Source: Pseudohalioglobus lutimaris
Lineage (GTDB): Bacteria; Pseudomonadota; Gammaproteobacteria; Pseudomonadales; Halieaceae
Length of the DNA stretch: 54,246 nucleotides
Direction of reading: 5' to 3'
Assembly (NCBI RefSeq): GCF_002866825.1
Contig: NZ_PKUS01000039.1
Coordinates: forward strand, 1 to 54,246
Shown here: in pieces, positions 1 through 9,417 of the stretch
How the letters are laid out: each line of letters opens with the position of its first letter
How positions within the stretch are numbered: position 1 is the first letter of the stretch
Notes under the pieces: model-generated
The model's input: only the letters and a program-made list of their open reading frames with translations
Told to the model about the DNA's origin: nothing
The model's database searches: none
Translations under genes and position numbers: made by a program

Positions 1-935
1 CAATTGAGGCAATAGCGCGAGAAAAACCGCTCGTTTTCATCAGTTTGTTCATTAGATTCCTACGTTAAAGCTAGAGTTAGCGTTGCGATGTTGTAAACTT
101 CGCCGAACACATAAGCATATATCGTGCCAGATTTATTTATATCCATGATATTCAATCAGGTGCATTCACACCGCACCTTGAAAGAGCAAGTTGCTTTCAC
201 AGGGTGGGCATATGTTGTTGCAATTTGGCGACAGAATTTCCAGGATTTGTATGGATCGCCACTCCTTGAAGGCTGAGACTGTCGCAATTGCGCGACATAT
301 TTGACGTTTTCTGTATTTGGGACGTGAATTGCGCTGGCCCAGTTGCTTTGGCTGCTTCAAGCTCGAATGGCCCGGGTGTTTGATTCGCTAATTAGTGAGG
401 TGGTGAGCTATACCAAGAATTATCTACAATGTGCTTCGTGAGGCGGCATAGGATCACAAGATAGAGACAAGAGGTATGATCATTGGTGACCTCTTCTAGA
501 TTATTTGAGTCAACGAACCATAGAAGCGGTAGAGGACTCGAATCCGGGAAGCCACGCTATAAAGTTCTGCCGTTCATGGGTCTTCTGCGCTGTTCTTTTA
601 TTAGACAGGTGAATGATAACTTTTCGTACCTGAGACTCTGTTTCGCCCGAAAAGAGCAAGGGCTTCAACCTCAGCCTTTTACTAATATGCGAACTAATCT
701 GTGGATTCGCTCATATTTTATCTAGTGGCCAGTGGCAATTTCCCGAACTCACTACCGTAAGCGCTCGGTCTTACCAGGAACAGCCGGCGAAAATTTCGAC
801 TCTGGGGAACGCCATTAGTTACTAGCCTAAATAACAGAAAAGTGATGTTGGTCACTAACCGCTTACCGCCTATATCCAGTATCATCTGACCGTCTATTAT
901 TTCTAACTACTCGCAAACTAGAAGGTCATTGATCG
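1..935. other. Gene-free stretch at window edge
   Basis: I see no convincing gene. Short open frames exist on both strands, but their translations resemble no family and have no upstream ribosome-binding site. The DNA is AT-rich like the downstream polysaccharide genes. It ends in the leader of the oxidoreductase gene at 936, with an AGAAGG-like ribosome-binding site about ten bases before its ATG. It may be a decayed edge of the polysaccharide island; that is inference. Confidence 0.5.
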
Positions 936-3113
936 ATGCGACAAATCAGCCAGAACTACAAAAATGGCACCATTAATCTGGAGACTGTGAATACTCCCAA
1001 GTTGAAGAGTGGTGGAATTTTAGTGCAGACCCATTTTAGTGCAATTTCCATGGGCACCGAAGGGATGAAGATTAGAGAGGGTGGCATGTCTATGCTGGGC
1101 AAAGCGCGTGCACGCCCTGATCAAGTAAAGAAAGTTATTGAATCAGTCCAACAACAGGGTTTGAAGAGTACTTATGAAAAAGTAATGAACAAGCTCGACT
1201 CCCTAACACCCCTAGGGTATTCAATTTCAGGAACGGTACTTGAAGTAGGGAAAGGAGCCGAAGAGTTTCAGGTAGGTCAACGAGTGGCCTGTGCTGGTGT
1301 GGGGTATGCCAATCACGCAGAGATTAATTTCGTTCCAAAAAATCTGGTCGTGCCAGTTCCGAAAGGGGTGCGTATGGAGGATGCTGCATTCACTACTATT
1401 TGTTCAATTGCCATGCAGGGTTTTCGTCAGTCCGAAATGCAGCTTGGCGAAACCGCCTGTGTTATTGGCCTTGGACTCATTGGACAGATATTAGTGCAAA
1501 TACTCACTGCTTCGGGTATCAATGTTATCGGTATAGACCTTGTCCAAGAACGTTGCGAACTCGCCGAGTTGAATGGTGCATTTTGTGCGTTACAACCCCA
1601 AGACGAAAGGTTAATGCAGAAATCTCAAACACTAACGGACGGATTGGGAATTGATTGCACTTTCATAGCCGCGGGGGGAAGTTCCAATGGCCCCGTCGAG
1701 ATCGCCCACAAGCTAGCCCGTGATAGAGGTAGACTAGTAGACATTGGAAAGACCAAGCTCGACTTACCGTGGAATGACTATTACGAAAAGGAGTTAGATG
1801 TTCGATTCGCTAGGTCCTACGGGCCAGGGAGGTACGATAGCAACTATGAGGAGGGAGGTATCGACTATCCAGTAGGTTACGTTAGATGGACAGAGCGTCG
1901 AAACATGCAGTCAGTTCTAAGGCTTATGGAGAAAGGATCACTTGATATGAGGCCATTGATCGGTTCTGTCGAGCCTTTTGACGACGCCGAAAGAGTTTTG
2001 AAATCAATTGGCGAAGGAGAGAGAAAGGACATAGCAATTGCCTTTCGTCACAATGATGATATTGATGCTTTTCAAAGCTCTCCAAATCGTAGTGCACTGA
2101 ACTCAAGCTTAGACTCCATTGGAGACAAGGTTAAGGTTATAGCGATAGGGGCAGGCAATTATGCTTCCAGTATGCTGCTGCCTCATTTGGCGAAAAACCC
2201 AAATGTTATTCTTCACGAGGTAGTAACAGCAACAAGCCTCTCCGCGATGAATGCCATGAATAAATTTGGTTTCTCAAGGAGCAGTACAAGCTTCGAAGAT
2301 GCTCTTTTAGGCGAAGCAGATGCTGCGATCATCACAACCCGTCATCAATCTCATGCGCTGATGGTCTCAGCTGCTATTAAGGCCAATAAAGCTGTATACG
2401 TGGAGAAACCACTGGCGATAGACCTAGAGGGGCTGGCGTCTGTCGATGATGCAGTCAGGTCATCTGCTAACCCGAGACTAATGGTTGGATTTAATAGGCG
2501 GTTTTCCCCTCTTATGCGTAAAGTGAAAGACAGTCTTTCAGAGATCAACTTACCGATGGTGATGAATTACCGGGTGCATGCCGGGCAACTTGAAGAAGGT
2601 TCTTGGTACCTTAAATCCGATGAGCACGGGAGCCGGTTCGAAGGTGAAGCGGGCCACTTCTTCGATGTTTTTGCTTTTCTTACAAATTCCCGGCCGCTTA
2701 GCGTATTTGCGCGATGCTTGCGTCCGCCCAATATATCTAAAGACGATCTAGACAATCTGGTCGTGACCGTTCAATACGAGGATGGGTCAATAGGCAATCT
2801 GCTTTATTTAACACAGGGAAACAAAAAAGTCCCTAAGGAGTCGCTAGAAGTTTTCTGTGGGGGTACGTCCATTCAACTCCACAATTTTGAATCAATGAAG
2901 ATCTACAGTGGCGACAAGTGCAATAAAATTAAGGCGAGGTCGATAGACAAAGGCCAGAAAAACGAACTTCTTGAGGTTGTTTCAGCGATCAAAGCAGGCA
3001 GCCAGATGCCAATTTCAATAGATTGTCTCTTCGACACCACTCTGGCCACACTAGCCTCAACAGAATCTTTGAGGCGAGGTGAAGTGGTCTGCCTGAGCGA
3101 CTTTTCTATATAG
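936..3113 (+). CDS. Bi-domain oxidoreductase: zinc-type alcohol dehydrogenase (MDR) fused to Gfo/Idh/MocA dehydrogenase
   Basis: This 725-residue protein joins two NAD(P)-dependent enzymes. Residues 1 to about 370 form a medium-chain dehydrogenase with a GroES-like start and a nucleotide-binding turn GLGLIGQ near 178-184. From about residue 398 a second Rossmann domain begins (IAIGAGNYA) and continues as a Gfo/Idh/MocA sugar dehydrogenase with the family's EKPL motif near 489-492. Such fusions are known from exopolysaccharide loci, where they are thought to oxidise or epimerise a sugar nucleotide or glycan; the substrate is unknown here. The gene lies 43 bases before a glycosyltransferase, probably in one operon, facing the main polysaccharide cluster. 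The fusion is read through without a frameshift. The domain calls are firm and the role is inference. Confidence 0.85.
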   Translation: MRQISQNYKNGTINLETVNTPKLKSGGILVQTHFSAISMGTEGMKIREGGMSMLGKARARPDQVKKVIESVQQQGLKSTYEKVMNKLDSLTPLGYSISGTVLEVGKGAEEFQVGQRVACAGVGYANHAEINFVPKNLVVPVPKGVRMEDAAFTTICSIAMQGFRQSEMQLGETACVIGLGLIGQILVQILTASGINVIGIDLVQERCELAELNGAFCALQPQDERLMQKSQTLTDGLGIDCTFIAAGGSSNGPVEIAHKLARDRGRLVDIGKTKLDLPWNDYYEKELDVRFARSYGPGRYDSNYEEGGIDYPVGYVRWTERRNMQSVLRLMEKGSLDMRPLIGSVEPFDDAERVLKSIGEGERKDIAIAFRHNDDIDAFQSSPNRSALNSSLDSIGDKVKVIAIGAGNYASSMLLPHLAKNPNVILHEVVTATSLSAMNAMNKFGFSRSSTSFEDALLGEADAAIITTRHQSHALMVSAAIKANKAVYVEKPLAIDLEGLASVDDAVRSSANPRLMVGFNRRFSPLMRKVKDSLSEINLPMVMNYRVHAGQLEEGSWYLKSDEHGSRFEGEAGHFFDVFAFLTNSRPLSVFARCLRPPNISKDDLDNLVVTVQYEDGSIGNLLYLTQGNKKVPKESLEVFCGGTSIQLHNFESMKIYSGDKCNKIKARSIDKGQKNELLEVVSAIKAGSQMPISIDCLFDTTLATLASTESLRRGEVVCLSDFSI

Positions 3114-3156
3114 CAAGCATCTTGTCGAACACACTACTACGAGGCCCAATGACACT

Positions 3157-4257
3157 ATGAACTTACGTTACACTGCTGCAGTGGTTGGTGCGGACCTCAC
3201 ATCTAATGGAGGCATTGCATCGGTAGTCAAAGCATTTTGTAAGCAGCATGCTAGTGAGACTCCTCGGAATTTCGACATATATCTTTTGAAAACCAGCCAT
3301 TACAAAGATGGTTCTAAACTTGATAATTATGTTCTGGTATTTTTCGCACTTTTTAAGTTTCTTTATAAAGTCGTGACGACTCGAAGAATAATTGTCCATA
3401 TTCATAGTTCATACGGAGCTAGCTTCTACAGGAAGTCTGTTTTTTGGTTAATAGCCAAATTATTCAGATTGCCAGTGATTCTTCACTTGCACTCAAGTAA
3501 GTTCGATGAATTTTTTCTTAATGCACCAAAATTCAAAAGAAAGTACATCAATTGGATACTTAAAAATTCGGACGTTGTAATCGCGCTATGTAATGACTGG
3601 AAAAGAAAGCTAGAACAGGAATTTCAACTGACTAATATTGTTGTGGTTCATAACCCGATTGAGCACATCTATCAACCAAATCAGTTTGAAGGAACAGGCG
3701 AGTTAAAAATCTTGTATATGGGTTTCTTCATACCCTCAAAAGGGATAGAAGACTTACTACTAACGGCCAAAAGGCTAAGTGATGACAATACTAAGTTTCG
3801 CCTCTCAATTGCTGGCAAAGGCGACCTCGAAGACTATATTCGTACAACTATAGCGAATCTGGAATTGGAAAAAAATGTCAACTTTGTCGGCTGGGTTTCT
3901 GGAGAGAAGAAGGCGGAGCTCTACAAGCAGACCGACGTTCTCTTCCTGCCTTCTTATAACGAAGGTATGCCGATGGTAATACTGGAGAGCTTAGGGCACG
4001 GTATTCCTGTAGTCTCAACGGATATTGCCGGGATACCAGACATAGTAATCAATTCCAAGAACGGATTCCTCCACCGCCCTGGCGAGATTGAAGCATTCAA
4101 GGAGTCACTGAAGTATTTTCAAACTGATCGATCGCGATTGACAAGCTTTGGCGCATTTAGTCATTCGCTGGCGAAAGAATTCTCTTTACCAAAGTTTTAC
4201 GGAAGAGTCGTGGATGTGTACGAACTCCTTTATATCAAGCACTTTGCCACAACCTAG
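3157..4257 (+). CDS. Glycosyltransferase family 4 (GT-B fold)
   Basis: The product is a 366-residue retaining glycosyltransferase that should move a sugar from a nucleotide donor to a growing lipid-linked glycan on the cytoplasmic face of the membrane. The N-terminal half has the acceptor-domain start with a glycine-rich turn (NGGIASV, near residue 19). The C-terminal half carries the donor-site EGMPMVILE pattern near 268-276, which is the EX7E signature of GT4 enzymes, followed by GIPVVSTDIAG. Its length is normal. It sits 43 bases after the fusion dehydrogenase and is AT-rich like the rest of the island. The sugar specificity cannot be read from the sequence. Confidence 0.87.
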   Translation: MNLRYTAAVVGADLTSNGGIASVVKAFCKQHASETPRNFDIYLLKTSHYKDGSKLDNYVLVFFALFKFLYKVVTTRRIIVHIHSSYGASFYRKSVFWLIAKLFRLPVILHLHSSKFDEFFLNAPKFKRKYINWILKNSDVVIALCNDWKRKLEQEFQLTNIVVVHNPIEHIYQPNQFEGTGELKILYMGFFIPSKGIEDLLLTAKRLSDDNTKFRLSIAGKGDLEDYIRTTIANLELEKNVNFVGWVSGEKKAELYKQTDVLFLPSYNEGMPMVILESLGHGIPVVSTDIAGIPDIVINSKNGFLHRPGEIEAFKESLKYFQTDRSRLTSFGAFSHSLAKEFSLPKFYGRVVDVYELLYIKHFATT

Positions 4258-4293
4258 TGTGACATAGTTGTACGTGGTCTAATCAAGCCGGGT

Positions 4294-4457
4294 GAGCCTC
4301 TCCCCAAAACTGGACCGGCTAAATCTGGAAGTTTCCGGCTTCTCAGTGCCGATCTCTGAACTCAATCGGCGTCAATTTTCCCAGCGATTACTGTCTCGAC
4401 TTGCATTGGTTCGCTAGCTTGGAAGATGCCAGGAAAGTAATTGAAACCTGGAGAGAT
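4294..4457. mobile_element. Scrambled remnant of an IS3-family transposase (OrfB C-terminus)
   Basis: Two pieces of the C-terminus of an IS3-type integrase/transposase abut here in opposite orientation. On the plus strand, 4383-4457 translates to a stretch containing CLDLHWFASLEDARKVIETW, which matches the conserved region just before the end of these enzymes. On the minus strand, 4387-4343 reads SLGKLTPIEFRDRH and a stop, which matches the very end of the same protein. Beyond that stop, 4316-4294 looks like an insertion-sequence end (GGTCCAGTTTTGGGGA on the minus strand). The two pieces meet at 4383-4387, so an inversion followed the insertion. Nothing functional remains. Assignment rests on recognised motifs, not a database search. 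Confidence 0.7.
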
Positions 4458-4591
4458 CCTGGCAACGCCATTGGCTGACACGGTGCTACCGCAAAGTCGC
4501 CTAGTAATCAGTTCGCCAGTTTCCCTCGGTAATGACACTATTACATATGAAGCCCAATTTGGCAGCTACACGAATACCTCGAAACGCAATA

Positions 4592-5527
4592 TCACACTAT
4601 CGATTTACACGTATCAAACAAAGTTTCGGCAGCGTCCTCGTGCATCTCTGGTGTAGGATAATAGATATTGTGGGTCCACTCCTGCGAGGCAAGGTCAAAG
4701 CGATCGGTTTCAGGGTTTACTGTCACTGGCTCACCAGTAAATCTACTGAAAAGCGGCTGTGGGTCACCTCGTCTAGATACACATTTTACGAATTTAGGTC
4801 CACGGCTTATTACCTGATCCAACATCTCCTGGTTTACTAACTGCGGATACTCACCGAAGAGTCCCCCTAAGCTTGAGTAACTTTCTGCATACTGCGCTTC
4901 CCTCTTTGAAAACCAGAAAAAAACTACAGGCACAGAACAGCGCTCAAGTAAACTAATATAGTTATTTACCCACGTTTCACGAATCTCATTTACAAGACTT
5001 TTTACTTGTGATCTATTTTTTAGCCTGGCTATCTTTCGAACAAGTCGGTTATCACCAAACTGTCCAAGCGGAGTTGAATTAAAAAGTTCGTTAAAAGCTT
5101 GCCGAGCCCCCATTTTTCGCCCGTTGCTCCTTATGGTCACATACTCAAGACCACCGCACTCATAATATGAATTGCTCTGGCTACGCCCGGACATCACTTG
5201 AACAACCACAAATTTGCTACGATTAATGTATTCGTGAAGTTGCTCCTGCTTTAGAAAAAACTCCGGGCCGGCGCCTCCGTAACCCAAATTTAGTACCGGA
5301 AGATTCAATCTGGAAGAAAGCAATTGCGGATACGGTTTTTCACAGAAACACCCAAAGGTCTGAGCGGCTCCCAGGCATACAAAATAATTTCCATCTTTAA
5401 CTTCTTTAATAGGCGGACCTCTAAAAGAGAGGCCTGTATCGTCTAACGTGTACATTTCATAGTCGGAGACTTCAAAATCTCGTCTTTGATATCCGGAAAG
5501 ATGTACGCTTGTCACGTATTGCTCCAT
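4592..5527 (-). CDS. DUF6473-like protein, putative SGNH-hydrolase-like polysaccharide-modifying enzyme
   Basis: This 311-residue protein has no signal peptide. Its N-terminal half resembles DUF6473 proteins: a YQRRDFEVSDYEMY start, then FRGPP, then VCLGAAQTFGCF near residue 50, where the family has a short strand and a small-residue turn, and LNLGYGGAGPEFFL near 80. The strand-turn spacing recalls SGNH hydrolases, but I cannot point to an intact serine block, so catalysis is uncertain. It is the last minus-strand gene of the polysaccharide cluster, after the beta-helix protein and sulfotransferase. DUF6473 genes are often seen near sulfotransferases and glycosyltransferases. A role in decorating the polymer is inference. 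Confidence 0.6.
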   Translation of the reverse strand: MEQYVTSVHLSGYQRRDFEVSDYEMYTLDDTGLSFRGPPIKEVKDGNYFVCLGAAQTFGCFCEKPYPQLLSSRLNLPVLNLGYGGAGPEFFLKQEQLHEYINRSKFVVVQVMSGRSQSNSYYECGGLEYVTIRSNGRKMGARQAFNELFNSTPLGQFGDNRLVRKIARLKNRSQVKSLVNEIRETWVNNYISLLERCSVPVVFFWFSKREAQYAESYSSLGGLFGEYPQLVNQEMLDQVISRGPKFVKCVSRRGDPQPLFSRFTGEPVTVNPETDRFDLASQEWTHNIYYPTPEMHEDAAETLFDTCKSIV

Positions 5528-5831
5528 TTTTTGGTCGTATAAAGCTGATTGCTAGCTCTAGCTAAGCAAAGTCAGCTACCACTATACATATCTAGTTTGT
5601 CTTGCCAATAAGAAGGTAAGTGTAACTGAAAAAGGTGGGCGTAAAAGAAAGAGGTAGTAGGCTGTCCCTCCATAGTGTGCCTATACTGCAAGTTAACTAA
5701 CTTTTCAGGTTAACCAGAAAGGAATGCTCGTTTCTACCTGATTAGGAAAAGTCTCGTTTTTCCAGAGCGAAATAGAAACTATATTCTACGAGTACATTGT
5801 ACGTTTTTGGAGTGCTTATTGGTCGTAGCGA
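5528..5831. other. Intergenic stretch without a gene
   Basis: These 304 bases lie between two minus-strand genes. I see no open frame with family resemblance and no clear stem-loop terminator. The stretch is AT-rich and could hold a separate promoter for the DUF6473 gene, but no strong -35/-10 pair stands out. Confidence 0.4.
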
Positions 5832-7340
5832 TTACCTGCCGTATTCAACTGCTCCGATGTCGGGCCCGCTTCCATTGATTGCGTTACCATAAAAGTCATC
5901 GTCAAGACCAACCGGCTTTCCCGCATCAATCAAGGAACTCCCCAGTAAAGGGGTCCAACTAGTTTCATCGATTTGTGGCGTGAACACGTTCAAATCGTTA
6001 CTTCCCTTCAAAGATTCATTGATACTTCCAGCGATATCCGACCATGCATTATGGTCTGCAAGGATTTCTAGTACATGGCTTTTCTGTACCTCTACTTCAC
6101 CGTTATGGAATATATTATTACTAATTTCAATATCACTGAGGTTTCTCAAACGTAGAATTCGCTTACCACTGCCTTCTCTATTATAAAAAGTGTTGTTGTA
6201 GATTCTGACGTCGCTAATACCCTCTAGATACAATGAAGATGGCTTTCGTTCGCCGTAGTATGCCGTATCCGCGAAAATATTATTGTTAACCCGTACACTA
6301 CGCCTAGGATGTTCGCTGCTTGAACCCGCACCTTTCAATATTCGCAAATGATCAACGTTGTCTTCAAAATAGTTTCTTCTCAATGTGATGTTTGATGCAT
6401 TATTGTGAATCACAATGGCAACGCCATTGCTTCCTGATACATCCTGCCCCGCAACACTAGGCCGGAAACCAAAACACTTGTTTTTTTCAATCAGAATCGG
6501 CCCCGGGCCCGACTTGATGTCGATAGCGTTTTCACCAACATTCCCAAAATTATGATGAGTTATCGAATGATCTTCTCCATTTTCGTCCCGATAATAATAA
6601 GGCCTCTGCACTTCAAAAACGTTTGAGACAATTGAGGTCTTACCCACTGTACCGGCCAACTGGATACCATCTGCACCAATATCTCTGAATAAATTACCCG
6701 ATATTAGAATTTCGTCAGTCGATATTTCCGCTGTGATTGCATGTAAATCCCGCCCAATTTTTCGGCTGCGTAAGTTGTCAAAAAAGTTATCTTCTATTGC
6801 AATGCGACGCCCGCATTGGATTTTTATACCTGCATTGCTGGAGTGTTGAAAGCGATTTTTGCGAAAGGCGATATTGCTGACATAGGTCAGACATTTACCA
6901 GATTCAGTTCCGCCAAGCTTCACTGTTCCCGCAGATTGAAAAGTCAACTTCTCAAAAACCCACCAACTTACGTCCGCTATGCGTAAATCGGAGTTATCGC
7001 TGATAACTGGAAGTTCGCCAGCATAAGATCGAACACGAATGGGGTTAGTTGAGGTGCCACTCTGATACTTTTCTGAGCTCAGTAGCGGAAACTTTTTATA
7101 AACTCCAGCTCGGACAAAGAGTGTGTCACCTGGGTCCAGTTTCATCATCGCATATTCCAGGTCAGCAAAGGCTGCATTCGAAGATCGGCCGCTGCTGGCA
7201 TTGTCGCCGATATCCGCGTGGACATAGTAATCCTTCGACAGGGCCATTGAGGAAAAGACCAACAGAGGCACTACTATCATCGCGCTAAGTACGCAATTCA
7301 GCATGGCTAGAAAGCCCCAGAACAAATTCGGTAGCTTCAT
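5832..7340 (-). CDS. Secreted right-handed parallel beta-helix protein (possible polysaccharide lyase or epimerase)
   Basis: The 502-residue product begins with a long signal peptide or anchor (hydrophobic residues about 8-34, then ALSKDYYV). Next is a region typical of beta-helix carbohydrate enzymes (DYYVHADIGDNASSGR, then GDTLFVRAGVYKK). Residues about 120-430 are a run of short repeats rich in N-N-x-F/I-x (NNIFADTAYY, NNTFYNREG, NNIFHNGEV), the ladder of a right-handed parallel helix. A tail with DIGAVEYG ends the protein, as in many family members. The fold call is firm. Whether it cleaves, epimerises or only binds the polymer is not visible. It lies 57 bases after the sulfotransferase in the same orientation and probably acts on the exported polysaccharide in the periplasm. 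Confidence 0.8.
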   Translation of the reverse strand: MKLPNLFWGFLAMLNCVLSAMIVVPLLVFSSMALSKDYYVHADIGDNASSGRSSNAAFADLEYAMMKLDPGDTLFVRAGVYKKFPLLSSEKYQSGTSTNPIRVRSYAGELPVISDNSDLRIADVSWWVFEKLTFQSAGTVKLGGTESGKCLTYVSNIAFRKNRFQHSSNAGIKIQCGRRIAIEDNFFDNLRSRKIGRDLHAITAEISTDEILISGNLFRDIGADGIQLAGTVGKTSIVSNVFEVQRPYYYRDENGEDHSITHHNFGNVGENAIDIKSGPGPILIEKNKCFGFRPSVAGQDVSGSNGVAIVIHNNASNITLRRNYFEDNVDHLRILKGAGSSSEHPRRSVRVNNNIFADTAYYGERKPSSLYLEGISDVRIYNNTFYNREGSGKRILRLRNLSDIEISNNIFHNGEVEVQKSHVLEILADHNAWSDIAGSINESLKGSNDLNVFTPQIDETSWTPLLGSSLIDAGKPVGLDDDFYGNAINGSGPDIGAVEYGR

Positions 7341-7397
7341 TGTTTATTCACCTTTCCTCTGAAAACAGGCATTGGCATATGTGGCTAGCTCTATTGA

Positions 7398-8132
7398 TCA
7401 GCTAATCAAGCTAGTATCTTCAGGAAACTTGAGAAAATCGGGGTCAGATACCAGCGATGGACAGTAAATATCGAATTCCAGCTCTGCGTCCGTTAAACCC
7501 AACTCATATACACACTTTGCAAATAGATCCCTGTGCTCAGGCGGCGGGGTCCTTCTCGATCCAACGTTCTCTTTTGGCATTTCATCAACGCCACGACGTT
7601 CCATAAACTGACAGACTTTTCTCGCGGCCTGCATATCTCGTGTAAAGTTAACAATCAGATAGTCGTCTTTCCGATCGGCGAAATACTTCATGACAAACAA
7701 GTGATGTTGGTTGCGATGCTCTATCCACTGCTTTACCGCACTTTGGGAATCATCCCAATAATCACTTGCCTTATACCTACCGGTTTCTTTTTCCCGCTGA
7801 ATGTGACCCAGTCTACTATAGACCCAACTTTGCAAACTTCGGACCTGCAAAATATACTTGCTTCCAGGAAAAGACTGGTCGAGTTTGGGCAAATCATCAG
7901 GCACCCCATCACTAAAACAATCGTATTTCCTAAGCAAGTTCATATCATTACATGTTCGCCACTCCGTACCGTGGTTTGAGGGCAAACCCATAGACTGAAA
8001 CAATGCATCCAAAGATGTCGTTCCAGACTTATTGAACCCAATTGCGAAAAACTTTTTATCGCGTAGCCCCAATTGATTCAAGATAATTCTAAATCTGATT
8101 CCAGCAGCACGCTCGATACTTTCGAATCTCAT
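7398..8132 (-). CDS. PAPS-dependent sulfotransferase family protein
   Basis: This 244-residue cytoplasmic protein carries the 5'-phosphosulfate-binding loop of sulfotransferases near residues 31-43 (IGFNKSGTTSLDA, with K35-S36-G37-T38-T39). A likely 3'-phosphate-binding segment follows (SKYILQVRSLQSWVYSR, near 90-107), then the family's RDMQAARKVCQFM-like C-terminal region. Such enzymes transfer sulfate from PAPS to sugars or other acceptors. Placed among glycosyltransferases, it suggests that the exopolysaccharide is sulfated, a common trait of marine bacteria. The acceptor is inference. It is separated by about 180 bases from the glycosyltransferase upstream and may have its own promoter. 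Confidence 0.82.
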   Translation of the reverse strand: MRFESIERAAGIRFRIILNQLGLRDKKFFAIGFNKSGTTSLDALFQSMGLPSNHGTEWRTCNDMNLLRKYDCFSDGVPDDLPKLDQSFPGSKYILQVRSLQSWVYSRLGHIQREKETGRYKASDYWDDSQSAVKQWIEHRNQHHLFVMKYFADRKDDYLIVNFTRDMQAARKVCQFMERRGVDEMPKENVGSRRTPPPEHRDLFAKCVYELGLTDAELEFDIYCPSLVSDPDFLKFPEDTSLIS

Positions 8133-8310
8133 CTATGACCTCATGGAAAACGCGAATCTACTCGCATACGTTAAGAACACAATCACGGCTTTGATACCAT
8201 CAGCGCAAATAGGGACGTCGACATCCCTCTCCTATTTGTATTCTTACGCTGCATGCGCTGAACTACAATTAGCTGCCATGCCAAAATCAACAGAACACCC
8301 TGATTGCTCT

Positions 8311-9417
8311 TTATATTGATCGATAATAGACTTCTTTTACACCTTGTGCGTTTGACTTTATTGAGAATTCTCTTTGCACTTTGAAAGCGGCTTTTTCGGT
8401 GATACGGTGACAGGTCGCGGGATCTCCAAGAACGGTCACAACAGCTTGAGCCACCTGATCAGGATTCCTCGTGTTCACGATAAAGCCGTCTTCATGATCT
8501 TCCAGAATTTCGGGCACAGCTCCGGCCGTATGGACTGCCACAACGGGAACCCTCGCCGCCATCGCTTCAGTAATCACCAGACCAAAAGGTTCAAAATTTG
8601 AAGTAAACAAAAAAACGCTGAACAACTTAAGTAGGCTCAATGCGTCAGAGCGAAAGCCTAAAAAAAATGTCCGGTCCTGTATACCCAACCTTACAGCGAG
8701 GCTCTCCAATTCGTCTCGCAAGTCGCCATCACCGATGACTATGAAAACAACGTCATCGACCTTCTCTGATATAGATGCAGCAGTTTTGAGAAATAAATCA
8801 ACACCTTTCTGATGCTCCAAGCGGCCGATAATCCCGACTCTATACTTTGCATTCAGTATTCGGCTATCGAGATCATCGCCACAGTACTCTTTCGTCGAGA
8901 CTATCTGGTTTACATCGACTCCATTGTATACAAGGTCTATTTCCAGGCTTACTGATGGGTTTGCGTTTTGCATAAGTTCAGCCATCATCCCAGAAATACT
9001 AATCCATCTGTTAATCGTCCTGTAAAGATATCTATATAAGATATAGTCCTGCTTCCTACCACCGAGCAAGCCCCCTCCATGATCTGTATACACAACGGGG
9101 AGGCGAACGAAATGAAGAGCGGAATTAAACAATAGATTGTTCGAATGGGAATGAACTAGCCGAGGTCTAAATTTTTTTACTGTTCTGTGTATTCCGAAAG
9201 AACGTACGACACTGAATCCGCCTTTCATCCCTAGGTACTCTACTTCTAACAATTTTTCAAACTTGTCAGAAAGTGCTCCCGGGCTTGATAGCACTACCAA
9301 ACAAGGCTCCAAATCTGGGTCTGCTACCTGCTCACTAAGTAAGTTGAACAAGTATGTCTGAGCCCCCCCTTGATCCAAATGCCAGATAACATGAAGCACC
9401 TTCACTTGAAGGTACAC
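8311..9417 (-). CDS. Glycosyltransferase family 4
   Basis: This 368-residue GT-B enzyme starts KVLHVIWHLDQGGAQTYLF, the classic GT4 N-terminus with a glycine-rich acceptor loop. It has the EPFGLVITE donor-binding pattern near residues 272-280, followed by VPVVAVHTAGAVPEIL. It should add one sugar to the lipid-linked repeat unit in the cytoplasm. Its start overlaps the end of the preceding GT2 gene by 16 bases, indicating translational coupling. No transmembrane segment is present. Donor and acceptor cannot be told from the sequence. Confidence 0.88.
   Translation of the reverse strand: MYLQVKVLHVIWHLDQGGAQTYLFNLLSEQVADPDLEPCLVVLSSPGALSDKFEKLLEVEYLGMKGGFSVVRSFGIHRTVKKFRPRLVHSHSNNLLFNSALHFVRLPVVYTDHGGGLLGGRKQDYILYRYLYRTINRWISISGMMAELMQNANPSVSLEIDLVYNGVDVNQIVSTKEYCGDDLDSRILNAKYRVGIIGRLEHQKGVDLFLKTAASISEKVDDVVFIVIGDGDLRDELESLAVRLGIQDRTFFLGFRSDALSLLKLFSVFLFTSNFEPFGLVITEAMAARVPVVAVHTAGAVPEILEDHEDGFIVNTRNPDQVAQAVVTVLGDPATCHRITEKAAFKVQREFSIKSNAQGVKEVYYRSI

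Noticed and set aside
528-560. tRNA-like T-loop (GGACTCGAATCC)
   Set aside because: The flanking stems do not pair and no acceptor, D or anticodon arm can be drawn around it.
166-725. Two short open frames (166-360 minus, 483-725 plus) in the first kilobase
   Set aside because: Neither has a ribosome-binding site or any family resemblance, and composition does not look coding.
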